In this document: one piece after another, positions 9,280-18,321 of the stretch
How the letters are laid out: the number at the start of each line of letters is the position of its first letter
How positions within the stretch are numbered: position 1 is the stretch's first letter
From: Halomonas halodenitrificans DSM 735
GTDB taxonomy: Bacteria > Pseudomonadota > Gammaproteobacteria > Pseudomonadales > Halomonadaceae
Assembly: GCF_000620045.1 (NCBI RefSeq)
Contig: NZ_JHVH01000008.1
Span: 1 to 64,000 of the forward strand
Direction of reading: 5' to 3'
Length of the DNA: 64,000 nt
Position numbers and translations under genes: made by a program
Notes under the pieces: generated by a model
Databases searched by the model: none
Told to the model about the DNA's origin: nothing
Seen by the model: only the letters and a program-made list of their open reading frames with translations

Positions 9280-12200
9280 TCAGGCGGGGTCGTAGGAGAG
9301 CACCGGCGCCAGCCAGCGTTCCATCTCCTCGAGACTCATCGCCTTGCGCTCGGCCAGGCTCGCCACCTGGTCCCGGGTGATCTTGCCGGTGGCGAAATAC
9401 TTCGACTGGGGATGCGAGAAGTACCAGCCCGCCACGGCCGCGGCGGGCCACATGGCGAAGTTCTCGGTCAGCGTGATGCCGGCCTGGTCCGTGGCCTCGA
9501 GCAGCGTGAAGAGGCTGGGCTTCTCGGTATGGTCGGGGCAGGCCGGATAGCCCGGTGCCGGGCGAATGCCCTGGTACTTCTCGGCGATCAGCGCCTCGTT
9601 GTCCAGGGTCTCCTGGGGCACATAGCCCCAGAACTCCTTGCGCACCCGCTGGTGCAGGCGCTCGGCAAAGGCCTCGGCCAGGCGGTCGGTGAGCGACTGT
9701 ACCAGGATGGCGTTGTAGTCGTCGCCGTCGGCCTTGTAGCGCTCGGCGAGCGCCTCGACGCCATGGCCGGTGGTCACCGCGAAGCCGCCGATCCAGTCCG
9801 GCTTGCCACTCTCCCGGGGCGCCACGAAATCGGCCAGGCTGTAGCAGACCCCGTCGCGATTCTTGGTGGTCTGCTGGCGGATATGCTGGAGGCGCTCGAT
9901 CACGGTGTCGCGGGACTCGTCGGCATATACCTCGATGACGTCATCATCGACGCTGTTGGCGGGCCAGATCCCGATCACACCCCGCGCCTCTACCAGCTTC
10001 TCGTCGATCAACTTGCGCAACATGACCCGGGCATCCGCGAACAGGTTGCGCGCCGCCTCCCCGACCTTGTCGTCGTCGAGGATCTTCGGGTACTTGCCGG
10101 CCAGCTGCCAACTCATGAAGAAGGGAGTCCAGTCGAGGCATTCGACCAGTTCCTCGAGGTCGTAATCATCGAAGGCGAGTGTGCCGGTCATGGCCGGGCG
10201 GGGCGGCGTGTAGGCGCTCCAGTCGAGGTCACACTTGCGCTCCCGGGCCTGGGCGTAGGTGAGGTCGGCGGCCTTGGGGCGGCGCTTGGCATTGCGCTCT
10301 CTAACCCTCTCGTATTCCTCGCGAATATCGGCCACGTAGGCCGGCTTGAGCGTGTCGGAGAGCAGCTTGCCGGCCACCCCCACGGCCCGGGAGGCATCGG
10401 AGACGTAGATCACCGGCTGTGCGTACTGAGGGTCCACCTTGACCGCCGTATGGGCCTTGGAAGTGGTGGCACCGCCGATCAGCAACGGGAGCTCGAAGCC
10501 CTGGCGCTGCATCTCCTTGGCCACGCCGACCATCTCGTCGAGGGATGGCGTGATCAGGCCCGAGAGGCCGATGATATCGGCATTCTCGTCCCTGGCGGTC
10601 TGCAGGATCTTCTCCGTCGGCACCATGACGCCGAGATCGATCACCTCGTAGTTGTTGCATTGCAGGACCACGCCGACGATATTCTTGCCGATATCATGGA
10701 CATCACCCTTGACCGTGGCCGTGACGATCTTGCCCTTGGCCTGGGCATTGTCGTCCTTTTCCGCTTCGATATAAGGCAGTAGATGCGCCACGGCCTGCTT
10801 CATCACCCGCGCCGACTTGACCACCTGGGGCAGGAACATCTTGCCGGCGCCGAACAGATCGCCGACCACGTTCATGCCGTCCATCAGCGGGCCCTCGATC
10901 ACCTCGATGGGGCGGTCGAAGCGTTGGCGCGCCTCTTCGGTATCCTCGAGGATGTAGGCGGTCACCCCCTTGACCAGCGAATGCTCGATGCGCTTTTCCA
11001 CTTCCCAGGAGCGCCATTCCAGGTCTTCCTTCCTGGCGACACCGCCACCGTCGGACTTGTACTTTTCGGCGAGGTCCACCAGGCGTTCCGTGCTGTCGCT
11101 GCGGCGATTGAGCACCACGTCCTCCACCGCATCGCGAAGCTCGGCATCCAGGTCATCGTAGACCCCCAGCTGGCCGGCATTGACGATGCCCATGGTCAGC
11201 CCGGCGCGGATGGCATGATAGAGGAACACCGAGTGAATCGCCTCGCGCACCGCATTGTTGCCGCGAAAGGAGAACGAGACGTTGGAGACGCCGCCGGAGA
11301 CCATGGCGTGGGGCAGGTGCTCGCGGATCCAGCGAGTGGCCTCGATGAAGTCCACGGCGTAATTGTCGTGCTCCTCGATGCCGGTCGCGATGGCGAAGAT
11401 ATTGGGATCGAAGATGATGTCTTCCGGCGGAAAGCCGAGCTCGTCGACCAGGATCCGGTAGGCGCGCTGGCAGATCTCGGTCTTGCGGGCGAAGGTATCG
11501 GCCTGGCCGACTTCGTCGAAGGCCATCACGACCACGGCGGCGCCGTGTCGGCGACAGATGGTGGCCTGCTGGCGGAAGGCGTCCTCGCCCTCCTTCATGG
11601 AGATGGAGTTGACCACCGCCTTGCCCTGGATGCACTCGAGCCCCGCCTGGATGATCTCCCACTTGGAGGAGTCGACCATGATGGGCACCCGGGCAATATC
11701 CGGCTCGCCGGCGATCAGATTCAGGAAGCGCACCATGGCCTCCTGAGATTCGAGCATCCCCTCGTCCATGTTGATGTCGATGACCTGGGCGCCGTTCTCC
11801 ACCTGCTCCAGGGCGACCTCCAGGGCCGTGGTGTAGTCCTCGTCCTTGATCAGTCGCTTGAAGCGTGCCGACCCCGTGACGTTGGTGCGCTCCCCGACGT
11901 TGACGAACAGCGATTCGGGCCCGATGTTGAAGGGCTCGAGGCCGGACAGGCGGCAGTTCTCCGGGATGGCGGGGACACGGCGCGGGGACATGCCCTGGAT
12001 GGCGCGATGAATGGCGGCGATATGCTCCGGCGTCGAGCCGCAGCAGCCGCCGATGATATTGACCAGGCCGCTGGCGGCGAACTCGGCGACGATCTCCGCC
12101 ATCTCTTCCGGGGTCTGGTCGTATTCGCCGAATTCATTGGGCAGGCCGGCGTTGGGGTGGGCGGAAACGTGGGTTTCCGCCTTGGCGGCCAGCTCCTCGA

Positions 12201-12981
12201 CGTAGGGGCGCAGCTCGGCGGCGCCGAGGGCGCAGTTGAGGCCCACCGACAGGGGCCGGGCGTGGCGCACCGAGTTCCAGAAGGCCTCGGTGGTCTGCCC
12301 CGACAGGGTACGACCGGAGGCGTCGGTAATGGTGCCGGAGATCATCACCGGCAGGCGCTCGCCCCGTGATTCGAAGAGTTCTTCCAGGGCGTAGATCGCG
12401 GCCTTGGCGTTGAGGGTGTCGAAGATGGTCTCGATCATGATCAGATCGGCCCCCCCTTCGATCAGCGCCTCGGCGGCTTCGCGATAATTCTCGCGCAGCG
12501 CGTCGAAGGTAACGTTACGCTTGGCCGGGTCGTTGACGTCCGGGGAGAGCGAGGCGGTTCGCGAGGTGGGGCCGAGGACCCCGGCCACATAGCGGGGAAC
12601 GCCGGTCTCGGCGCCCACGGCATCACACACCTCGCGGGCCAGCCTCGCCGCCTCACGATTGATCTCGGGCACCTGCGCTTCCATGCCATAGTCGGCCTGG
12701 GAGAGACGCGTGCTGTTGAAGGTGTTGGTCTCTACCACATCGGCACCGGCCTCGAGATACTCGCGGTGGATGCGCGTGACGAGGTCGGGGCAGGTGAGCA
12801 CCAGCAGGTCGTTGTTGCCCTTGAGGTCCGAGGGCCAGTCGGCGAAGCGTTCGCCGCGGAACGCCTCCTCGGACAGCCCGGCGTTCTGGAGCATGGTGCC
12901 CATGCCCCCGTCGAGCATCAGGATGCGTTCATCGAGGCTTTCGATCAGGGTGGCGGTCTGGGCTGTCGGGGCGGCGGGCAT
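9280..12981 (-). CDS. metH: Cobalamin-dependent methionine synthase
   Basis: A 1233-residue four-module enzyme transferring methyl from methyltetrahydrofolate to homocysteine. Modules in order: homocysteine-binding barrel with Zn cysteines in LNCALG and [10 protein letters not shown] (about 1-335), pterin-binding barrel ([14 protein letters not shown] onward, 350-620), cobalamin module with the [15 protein letters not shown] histidine that ligates cobalt (about 650-890), and the S-adenosylmethionine-dependent reactivation domain ([19 protein letters not shown] region to the end). Full length and intact. No cobalamin riboswitch was recognised in the 254 bases upstream. Confidence 0.97.
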   Translation of the reverse strand: MPAAPTAQTATLIESLDERILMLDGGMGTMLQNAGLSEEAFRGERFADWPSDLKGNNDLLVLTCPDLVTRIHREYLEAGADVVETNTFNSTRLSQADYGMEAQVPEINREAARLAREVCDAVGAETGVPRYVAGVLGPTSRTASLSPDVNDPAKRNVTFDALRENYREAAEALIEGGADLIMIETIFDTLNAKAAIYALEELFESRGERLPVMISGTITDASGRTLSGQTTEAFWNSVRHARPLSVGLNCALGAAELRPYVEELAAKAETHVSAHPNAGLPNEFGEYDQTPEEMAEIVAEFAASGLVNIIGGCCGSTPEHIAAIHRAIQGMSPRRVPAIPENCRLSGLEPFNIGPESLFVNVGERTNVTGSARFKRLIKDEDYTTALEVALEQVENGAQVIDINMDEGMLESQEAMVRFLNLIAGEPDIARVPIMVDSSKWEIIQAGLECIQGKAVVNSISMKEGEDAFRQQATICRRHGAAVVVMAFDEVGQADTFARKTEICQRAYRILVDELGFPPEDIIFDPNIFAIATGIEEHDNYAVDFIEATRWIREHLPHAMVSGGVSNVSFSFRGNNAVREAIHSVFLYHAIRAGLTMGIVNAGQLGVYDDLDAELRDAVEDVVLNRRSDSTERLVDLAEKYKSDGGGVARKEDLEWRSWEVEKRIEHSLVKGVTAYILEDTEEARQRFDRPIEVIEGPLMDGMNVVGDLFGAGKMFLPQVVKSARVMKQAVAHLLPYIEAEKDDNAQAKGKIVTATVKGDVHDIGKNIVGVVLQCNNYEVIDLGVMVPTEKILQTARDENADIIGLSGLITPSLDEMVGVAKEMQRQGFELPLLIGGATTSKAHTAVKVDPQYAQPVIYVSDASRAVGVAGKLLSDTLKPAYVADIREEYERVRERNAKRRPKAADLTYAQARERKCDLDWSAYTPPRPAMTGTLAFDDYDLEELVECLDWTPFFMSWQLAGKYPKILDDDKVGEAARNLFADARVMLRKLIDEKLVEARGVIGIWPANSVDDDVIEVYADESRDTVIERLQHIRQQTTKNRDGVCYSLADFVAPRESGKPDWIGGFAVTTGHGVEALAERYKADGDDYNAILVQSLTDRLAEAFAERLHQRVRKEFWGYVPQETLDNEALIAEKYQGIRPAPGYPACPDHTEKPSLFTLLEATDQAGITLTENFAMWPAAAVAGWYFSHPQSKYFATGKITRDQVASLAERKAMSLEEMERWLAPVLSYDPA

Positions 12982-13145
12982 GGCGTGAGGGTGTCTCCAG
13001 CGTAGGATGTCCAGGGGGCGCGGCCGCCATCGTGCCTGAAGGCATCTTCCGTGAGGCGGTCTCTATTAATATCAAGCCCGCCATGGTAACAAACCCGGCC
13101 CCAGGAGGGCAGGTAGACGAACAAAACCCACCAAATCACTCGGGA

Positions 13146-13174
13146 TTGTCTCGTCGGTCCGCGTGTCTTACCAT
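13146..13174 (+). promoter_or_regulatory. Candidate sigma70 promoter of nfuA
   Basis: TTGTCT (13146-13151), 17 bases, then TACCAT (13169-13174), about 60 bases before the nfuA start. The match is moderate. No iron-sulfur regulator (IscR) site could be recognised with confidence. Confidence 0.35.
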
Positions 13175-13235
13175 AAGCGGCATCAATGTATCCGGTACGC
13201 GGCGACCTCGCCGCTGCCGCGGAGCGGGAATTACC

Positions 13236-13826
13236 ATGAGCGAATCGATCCAGATTACCGATAGTGCCCAGGATTACCTCGCCGAGCTGCTCGAAAAGCA
13301 GGGCGTCGAGGGGATCGCGGTGCGTATCTTCATTACCCAGCCCGGCACGCCCTATGCCGAGACCTGCCTGGCCTATTGCCGGCCCGGCGAGGAAGAGTCC
13401 ACCGACGAGAAACTCGAATTCCCCAAGCTCAATGTCTTCCTGGACAAGAACAGCCTGGCGTTTCTCGAGGAGGCGGTGGTCGACTTCAACGCCGACCGCA
13501 TGGGCGGACAGCTGACCATCAAGGCGCCCAACGCCAAGATGCCCAAGGTCAACGCCGACAGCCCGCTGGAGGACCGCATCAACTACGTCCTGTATAGCGA
13601 GATCAATCCCGGCCTGGCGGCCCACGGCGGCGAGATCAAGCTTGTCGAGCTGACCGGCGAGAGCATCGCCGTGCTGGCCTTCGGCGGTGGCTGCCAGGGC
13701 TGCGCCGCTGTCGACCTGACCCTGAAGGATGGCGTCGAGCGCACCCTGCTGGAGCGCATCCCGGAGCTCGGCGGGATTCGCGACGTGACCGACCATACCG
13801 ATACCACCAACGCCTACTATCGTTAA
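13236..13826 (+). CDS. nfuA: Fe-S cluster carrier/scaffold NfuA
   Basis: A 196-residue protein that carries [4Fe-4S] clusters to client enzymes and helps repair under oxidative or iron stress. The N-terminal half is the degenerate A-type carrier domain (ISCA-like, with C44 and C48 in ETCLAYC); the C-terminal Nfu domain ends with the cluster-binding CXXC at C153 and C156 ([19 protein letters not shown]). I chose the ATG at 13236; the open frame extends upstream but that part does not resemble NfuA. Same pathway as sufE about 2.6 kb downstream. Confidence 0.95.
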   Translation: MSESIQITDSAQDYLAELLEKQGVEGIAVRIFITQPGTPYAETCLAYCRPGEEESTDEKLEFPKLNVFLDKNSLAFLEEAVVDFNADRMGGQLTIKAPNAKMPKVNADSPLEDRINYVLYSEINPGLAAHGGEIKLVELTGESIAVLAFGGGCQGCAAVDLTLKDGVERTLLERIPELGGIRDVTDHTDTTNAYYR

Positions 13827-13845
13827 GCGACGCGGTGGCACCGTT

Positions 13846-13879
13846 GGGGTCAGACCCCCAACCCCTGGGGTCTGACCCC
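13846..13879. repeat. 34-bp inverted pair of the GGGGTCAGACCCC element
   Basis: GGGGTCAGACCCC at 13846-13858 and the reverse complement at 13867-13879 form a 13-bp stem with an 8-base loop, located exactly between the convergent 3' ends of nfuA and the KfrA-like gene. It could serve as a bidirectional terminator stem. Confidence 0.88.
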
Positions 13880-13899
13880 AGGGGAGTGCAAATAGCCAC

Positions 13900-14940
13900 C
13901 TAGCGGTTGTTATCGGTGGCATCATCCTGCGCTTCCTGCGCTTCCGATTCCTCTTTCTCTTCCTCTGTATTCTCCGCGGCTGCGGAGCCTTCCCATAGGC
14001 AGCGGTAGAGCTGCTCTTCCAGGCTCTTCACGCGCTGCGACTGCTCCTCTAGATGACGCTTCTGCTCGTCGATACGGGCCTGAAGCAGCGTCTGCTCGTG
14101 TTGGCGGGTCTCGGCCAGCACCTCCGCCTCGCGACGCACTCCCTCGCTCTCGCGATGCCGCTTCTCCTCCTCGGCCAGCCGGCCGCACGCCTCCTGCCAT
14201 TCGCTTTCGCGCCGGGCCAGACGCTTCTCCAGCTGCTCCTCCCGGCCGGCCGCCGCCTTCTCCTGGGCCAGACGCTCCTGGCGCGCCTGGTCGAGCAGTG
14301 TCATCAGGCGGGTCTCGGCGCTCTCATGGCGCTGCTCCTCCCGGGTCAGCTTCGCGTGGTGCTCCTCATCCAGCGCCTGCAGGGCCTGGCGGTGCTCCTC
14401 GGCCACGCGGCCAGCCTCGTCGCGGTAGCGCTGCGCCAGGGACTCGGCCTCGGCCAGGCGTGTCGCGAGTCGGTTCTCCGTGGCCTGCAGGGCCTCGACC
14501 TGGGCCTGAGAGGTGGCCAGCTGGGCGCTCAGCGCCTCCAGGCGCTGCTCGGTACCGGCCAGATGTTCGGCCAGGGCGGCTTCGCGCTGCCGGGCATCCT
14601 CGGCCTGGCGACGCGCCTCGGCCACCGATTCCTGGGCCTCATCCACCCGGCGATCCGCTTCTTCCCGGTAGTGGCGCAGCGTCTCGTTGGCGCTTTCCTG
14701 GGCCTGGCGCCAGAGCCCTTCGGCCAGCTCCTGGAGTGCCGCCGGCATGCCCCGGGGTGGCGGCACGTCGCGGTTTTCCTCGCGCTGCTGCCGCCAGGTA
14801 CGCAGGTGGTCGCTGATGGTGGTGAAGCTCCCGGTCCCCAGGACCTCTCGAATCCTCTGCACGCTAGGGGCGTCACCGCCGGTCAGCAGTTCGTCGATGG
14901 CTCGCTGAACGTCTTCGTAGGTCACGCCGGTGCGCGCCAT
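13900..14940 (-). CDS. KfrA-like DNA-binding protein with long coiled coil
   Basis: A 346-residue protein with an N-terminal KfrA-type DNA-binding domain (GVTYEDVQRAIDELL, then RIREVLGTGSFTTISDHL as the helix-turn-helix, residues 1-60) followed by about 270 residues of nearly continuous charged coiled coil rich in Glu, Arg, Gln and Ala. Plasmid KfrA proteins autorepress and form filaments aiding plasmid stability; chromosomal homologues are poorly characterised. The start at 14940 has a CAGGAG site. The gene is divergent from a tyrosine recombinase, with a TACGTA repeat and hairpin in between. The acidic tail (EEKEESEAQEAQDD) is unusual. Confidence 0.78.
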   Translation of the reverse strand: MARTGVTYEDVQRAIDELLTGGDAPSVQRIREVLGTGSFTTISDHLRTWRQQREENRDVPPPRGMPAALQELAEGLWRQAQESANETLRHYREEADRRVDEAQESVAEARRQAEDARQREAALAEHLAGTEQRLEALSAQLATSQAQVEALQATENRLATRLAEAESLAQRYRDEAGRVAEEHRQALQALDEEHHAKLTREEQRHESAETRLMTLLDQARQERLAQEKAAAGREEQLEKRLARRESEWQEACGRLAEEEKRHRESEGVRREAEVLAETRQHEQTLLQARIDEQKRHLEEQSQRVKSLEEQLYRCLWEGSAAAENTEEEKEESEAQEAQDDATDNNR

Positions 14941-15051
14941 GGGGCTTCTCCTGGGCAAGGGGGCGCGAGCGGATGGCTCATGGCGCCCCTGTGAGTCGAT
15001 ATCCGGCGCAGCTTAGCGGGGATTGGGCGGAAATGGAAGGTAATTACATAA

Positions 15052-15064
15052 TACGTAATACGTA
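15052..15064. promoter_or_regulatory. Candidate operator, two TACGTA palindromes
   Basis: Two copies of the self-complementary hexamer TACGTA (15052-15057 and 15059-15064) are separated by one base; a related ATTACATA precedes them. They lie in the only AT-rich stretch between the KfrA-like gene and the recombinase, about 110 bases upstream of the KfrA-like start. A minus-strand TTGCTT (about 15094-15099 inverted) with 18-base spacing to TGTATT could be the promoter. Autorepression by the KfrA-like protein is a guess from family behaviour. Confidence 0.4.
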
Positions 15065-15087
15065 AAATACACTACGGTATACACGGG

Positions 15088-15119
15088 AAAAGCAAGATTA
15101 CGCGCCTTATCTTGCTTTT
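15088..15119. terminator. Perfect 11-bp hairpin in divergent intergenic region
   Basis: AAAAGCAAGAT (15088-15098) and ATCTTGCTTTT (15109-15119) form a perfect 11-bp stem with a 10-base loop and would give a terminator-like structure with a T tract on both strands. Because it lies between divergent genes it may instead be a regulatory site or an attenuator in front of the recombinase. Confidence 0.45.
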
Positions 15120-15145
15120 GTTGAGGAGGAGGCGGGATACTTGCC

Positions 15146-15236
15146 GAGTGAGGAGTGAGGAGTGAGGAGTGAGGAGTGAGGAGTGAGGAGTGAGGAGTGA
15201 GGAGTGAGGAGTGAGGAGTGAGGAGTGAGGAGTGAG
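15146..15236 (+). repeat. 13 perfect tandem copies of GAGTGAG
   Basis: Ninety-one bases consist of 13 uninterrupted copies of a heptamer, ending four bases before the recombinase ATG at 15240. The last copies supply the Shine-Dalgarno AGGAG with seven bases spacing. Because seven is not a multiple of three and the array is perfect, it is a strong candidate for slipped-strand copy-number change, affecting distance from promoter to start rather than reading frame. Confidence 0.93.
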
Positions 15237-15239
15237 CCA

Positions 15240-16436
15240 ATGGCACATCAGACGCCAGGAGAGATAACGACGGCGCCGGCGGGGCAACTGCCGGCGGCGC
15301 CGGGTGGATATATCGCGGCGCGCAGCGATGCCGAGGCGGTGGCCGAGTGGCTGGCGGAGTATCGTGCCAGCCCCAGGACCCAACAGGCCTATCGTCGCGA
15401 GGCCCAGCGGCTGCTCCTGTGGCTCGCCGAGCGGGGCATGACCCTCGGCGAGGTGCGCCGGGACCACCTGGAGGACTTCGAGGCCTTTCTCGCCGATCCA
15501 CGGCCCCGAGCACGCTGGGTGGGGCCGCCGCGGCCGCGCCATGCCGATGACTGGCGGCCGTTTCGCGGCCCGCTGTCGCCGGCCAGTCGCCGTCAGAGCC
15601 TGGTGGTCCTGCAGGGGATGTATGCCTGGCTCGCCGAGGCGGGGTGGGTGGCCCACAATCCCTTTCGGCTGATGCGCGACAAGCGCCGGCGTCTCGACAA
15701 CCGTCAGGGGCGCATCGAGCGCTATCTGGAGGCGCCGCTATGGAAATGGTTCTGGGGCTGGCTGAACGAGGCGGCGGGACTGTCGCCGGAGGAGGAGGCA
15801 TCGCCGCGGCATCGCTACGAGAGGGCGCGACGCCGGTTTATCTTTGGTTTTGCCTACCTGCTGGCTCCGCGTATCGCCGAGATGAGTGCCGCCCACATGG
15901 GTGACTTCCAGCGACGCGAGGGGCGCTGGTGGTGGAGCGTCGTGGGCAAGGGCGACAAGGCCGCCAGCATTCCGGTGCCCCCGGACATGATGGCGCTGTT
16001 GGCCGAATGGCGTCTGGCCCTGGGTTTGGCGCCAGAGCCCCAGCCGGATGAGGCGACACCGCTGCTACGCGCCCTGGACGGCAGGCGCGGCATCGGCGAC
16101 AACCGCCTCTATCGCCTGATTCGCCAGGCCTTTAGCGAGGCGGCCGAGGCGCTGGCGATGGGGCAGGGCGAGCCGTCTCACCGCTGGGCGCTGCAGCTGC
16201 GCCAGGCCACCCCGCACTGGTTGCGCCATACGGCGCTGACCCACCAGGCCCAGGCCGGGGTCGAGCTGCGCTATTTGGCGGCCACGGCCCGGCACTCCCG
16301 GTTGGATACCACCGCCCGCTACCTGCATGCCGAGGACGAGGCCTGGCACCAGCAGCAGGCCCGCCATGGCCTTTTGGGGTCAGACCCCAGGGCATTGGGG
16401 TCTGACCCCGAAGGGGGCGGACGCGACCGGGGGTAA
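15240..16436 (+). CDS. Tyrosine-type site-specific recombinase/integrase
   Basis: A 398-residue recombinase with an N-terminal SAM-like core-binding domain (about 30-150) and a catalytic domain containing all expected residues: R211 (APRIAEM), K240 or K237 in VVGKGDKAASIPVP, H326-x-x-R329 (HWLRH), H352 and nucleophile Y361 (TTARYLH). It is longer than XerC/XerD and resembles chromosomal integrases of unknown target. It is divergent from the KfrA-like gene. The last about 20 residues (from 379) are encoded by the dispersed 34-bp repeat, so the natural C-terminus was probably near residue 378. An in-frame GTG at 15225 lies inside the heptamer array and is less likely as start. Confidence 0.85.
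   Translation: MAHQTPGEITTAPAGQLPAAPGGYIAARSDAEAVAEWLAEYRASPRTQQAYRREAQRLLLWLAERGMTLGEVRRDHLEDFEAFLADPRPRARWVGPPRPRHADDWRPFRGPLSPASRRQSLVVLQGMYAWLAEAGWVAHNPFRLMRDKRRRLDNRQGRIERYLEAPLWKWFWGWLNEAAGLSPEEEASPRHRYERARRRFIFGFAYLLAPRIAEMSAAHMGDFQRREGRWWWSVVGKGDKAASIPVPPDMMALLAEWRLALGLAPEPQPDEATPLLRALDGRRGIGDNRLYRLIRQAFSEAAEALAMGQGEPSHRWALQLRQATPHWLRHTALTHQAQAGVELRYLAATARHSRLDTTARYLHAEDEAWHQQQARHGLLGSDPRALGSDPEGGGRDRG
16376..16409. repeat. 34-bp inverted element inside the recombinase 3' end
   Basis: GGGGTCAGACCCC (16376-16388) and its reverse complement (16397-16409), 8-base loop. Here the element is inside the coding frame and is translated as two LGSDP repeats. It ends about 65 bases before the sufE start. 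Confidence 0.88.
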
Positions 16437-16473
16437 GCCGGTATAATCAGGGTAACGATTTCAAGGAGTGTTC

Positions 16474-16902
16474 ATGACTACCGATGCCACCGCCGAACAG
16501 GCTCAGCAGGAACTGATCGACGAATTCGAGATGTTCGACAACTGGATGGATCGCTACCAGTACATCATCGATATGGGCAAGGCGCTGCCCGAGTTTCCCG
16601 AGGCGTGGAAGCAGGCCGAGCTCAAGATCCAGGGCTGCCAGTCCAACGTCTGGATGCGCCACGAGCGCCAGGGCGAGGTGCTGCACTTCGATGCCATATC
16701 CGATGCCGCCATCGTCTCGGGGCTGATCGCGGTGCTGATGCGCATCTACAACGACCGGCCGGCCGCGGAGATCCGCGATACCAGCCCGCATTTCCTCGGC
16801 GATCTGGGGCTGGACAAGCATCTCTCGCCGACCCGCAGCAACGGCCTCAACGCGATGCTCAAGCGCATCTACGAGGTGGCCAAGCAGGAAGCCGCCGCCT
16901 GA
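16474..16902 (+). CDS. sufE: Cysteine desulfuration protein SufE/CsdE family
   Basis: A 142-residue sulfur acceptor that takes persulfide sulfur from a SufS/CsdA-type cysteine desulfurase and passes it to Fe-S assembly. The conserved active cysteine is C55 in KIQGCQSNVW, the family hallmark; FLGDLGLDKHLSPTRSNG-like sequence near residue 108 is also diagnostic. The ATG at 16474 has AAGGAG five bases upstream; a TATAAT-like box is at 16442-16447. No desulfurase gene is adjacent. Fits with nfuA nearby. Confidence 0.92.
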   Translation: MTTDATAEQAQQELIDEFEMFDNWMDRYQYIIDMGKALPEFPEAWKQAELKIQGCQSNVWMRHERQGEVLHFDAISDAAIVSGLIAVLMRIYNDRPAAEIRDTSPHFLGDLGLDKHLSPTRSNGLNAMLKRIYEVAKQEAAA

Positions 16903-16999
16903 GCCTGACGCACCGGGCGGCCGGAATCGTTTTGTCAGCCCAGGACAGGAATGAAATCGGGTATGGCTGGCCTCGACTTGCTGGTGCTAGTGGCTGGTG

Positions 17000-17347
17000 C
17001 TAATGGCCGTCATGCTCCGGCGTTCGGGGCCGGAAGTGCTCATCGAGCTCGGGGTCCTCGCGGCATAGCGTCTCGCTGGGGCCGCCGGGCACCGGGTCGA
17101 TGCCGCCTTCGCTACCGGGGTGGCAGCGGGCGATGCGCCGCGCCGCCAACAGCCCGCCCTTGAGCGGGCCCTGCACCCGGATCGCCTCCACGGCATAGCT
17201 GGAACAGCTCGGCCAGTAGCGACAGCGCGGGCCGAGCAGGGGGCTCAGGGTGAGCTGGTAGAGCCTGACCAGGCCGATCATCACCCCCGCCGCGGCCCCT
17301 CGCAGGCCGCGAACCAGCTTGGCGAGGCAGGCGGCGAGGCAGGGCAT
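17000..17347 (-). CDS. yidD: Membrane protein insertion efficiency factor YidD
   Basis: A 115-residue YidD homologue with the diagnostic LVRLYQLTLSPLLGPRCRYW, PSCSSYAVEAI and LAARRIARCHP blocks and the three conserved cysteines. YidD is an inner-membrane-associated protein with an amphipathic helix that assists YidC-dependent insertion. It is usually between rnpA and yidC; here it is unlinked and its ATG overlaps the hisI stop by one base. The C-terminal acidic tail after residue 90 is longer than in short homologues. Confidence 0.93.
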   Translation of the reverse strand: MPCLAACLAKLVRGLRGAAAGVMIGLVRLYQLTLSPLLGPRCRYWPSCSSYAVEAIRVQGPLKGGLLAARRIARCHPGSEGGIDPVPGGPSETLCREDPELDEHFRPRTPEHDGH

Positions 17348-17787
17348 CAGGGGGTTCCGTACAGGGTGGCGGGATCGATCAGCGGGGCGCTGGTGATGCG
17401 CGCCGTGTCCTGCTCCAGGGCCACATAGAAGCAGCTGCGGCGTCCGCTGTGGCAGGCCGGACCGGTCTGATCGACCCGCAGCAGTAGCGTATCGCCATCA
17501 CAGTCCAGGGCGGCACTCATGAGATGCTGCTGCTGCCCCGAGCTCTCTCCCTTGCGCCACAGCTTGCCCCGGGAGCGGGACCAGTAGCAGACGCGACCGG
17601 TGCGTAGCGTCTCCTCCAATGCCTCCCGGTTCATCCAGGCCATCATCAGCACCTCGCCGCTGTCATGCTGTTGGGCGATGGCGGGAATCAGCCCGTCGGC
17701 ATTGAATCGAATGGCCTCGAGCACGGCGGCGAGGTCGTGGCGGCTCTCGGCCGGGGCTCGTTCCAGGGCCTTGAAGGTATCGGACAT
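17347..17787 (-). CDS. hisI: Phosphoribosyl-AMP cyclohydrolase
   Basis: A 146-residue enzyme opening the purine ring of phosphoribosyl-AMP, the third step of histidine synthesis. Metal-binding motifs are visible: DCDGDTLLLRVDQTG (three aspartates for Mg2+) and ACHSGRRSCFY (Zn cysteines and histidine), plus MMAWMNREALEETL and the VCYWSRSRGKLWRKGE signature. It is monofunctional: no HisE domain follows, and hisE is not adjacent. Location with zur and yidD rather than with other his genes is unusual compared with enteric operons. Confidence 0.94.
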   Translation of the reverse strand: MSDTFKALERAPAESRHDLAAVLEAIRFNADGLIPAIAQQHDSGEVLMMAWMNREALEETLRTGRVCYWSRSRGKLWRKGESSGQQQHLMSAALDCDGDTLLLRVDQTGPACHSGRRSCFYVALEQDTARITSAPLIDPATLYGTP

Positions 17788-17809
17788 GGCGGGTCTCCGC
17801 AGGAAAGGA

Positions 17810-18256
17810 TCAGGCGTGGGGGGCGCAGCAGGCGTCACAGCGTCCCAGCAGTTCGATGGTCTGGCGCTCCACCCGGAAACCCAGCCCATGGGCGCAGTGG
17901 GCGAGCTCGGCATTGACGTCATCCAGGTGCAGTTCCTCGACGCGGCCACAGAGGCGGCAGATCAGCAGCTGAAAGCCGTGGGAATGCTCCGGGCAGGGGC
18001 AGGCGACATAGGCATTGAGCGACTCGATGCGATGCACCAGGCCCTGGGCGATCAGAAACTCCAGGGCACGATAGACCGTTGGCGGACGCGCCGAGGCATG
18101 CTCGGCGGCCAGGCGCTCGAGCAGCTCATAGGCCTTTAGCCCACCGGACGTAGCGGCAATCATCTCGAGCACGCGGCGGCGGATCGGTGTGAAGCGCACG
18201 CCGCGCTGCTGGCATTGCCGCTCCGCCTGAAGCAGCAGGTTGGGGGAATCGGTCAT
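17810..18256 (-). CDS. zur: Fur-family zinc uptake regulator, Zur type
   Basis: A 148-residue Fur-family repressor. An N-terminal winged helix (GVRFTPIRRRVLEMI, AYELLERLAA, PPTVYRALEFLIAQGLVHRIE) is followed by metal-binding C-terminal domain with CPCPEHSHG, CRLCG and the distal CDACC cysteines. The PTVYRALEFL recognition helix with an early 'CQQRGVRFTP' and lack of the Fur HDH-type signature point to Zur rather than Fur. It would repress zinc uptake genes when zinc is plentiful. hisI, itself a zinc enzyme, follows 22 bases downstream, suggesting co-transcription. Confidence 0.85.
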   Translation of the reverse strand: MTDSPNLLLQAERQCQQRGVRFTPIRRRVLEMIAATSGGLKAYELLERLAAEHASARPPTVYRALEFLIAQGLVHRIESLNAYVACPCPEHSHGFQLLICRLCGRVEELHLDDVNAELAHCAHGLGFRVERQTIELLGRCDACCAPHA

Positions 18257-18321
18257 GGCGCCCGTCGGCTGGTGAGGTCTGGCGCCATTCTACCCAGAGG
18301 CGGCGAGGCGGGCTACCGCAC

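Noticed and set aside
8725..10782. Long plus-strand open frame of 685 codons
   Set aside because: It is antisense to the MATE and metH genes, whose conserved domains are on the minus strand; the translation is low-complexity and His/Gly/Gln-rich, as expected for the complement of GC-rich genes.
12982..13235. Search for a cobalamin or SAM riboswitch upstream of metH
   Set aside because: No B12-box-like or SAM-riboswitch-like conserved core or terminator could be recognised in this interval.
15146..15236. Tandem repeats considered as a CRISPR array
   Set aside because: Units are only 7 bp, contiguous, with no spacers and no cas genes nearby.
15240..16436. Recombinase as part of an integrated phage or island
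   Set aside because: No tRNA end, no phage or cargo genes; flanks are core genes nfuA and sufE in normal composition.
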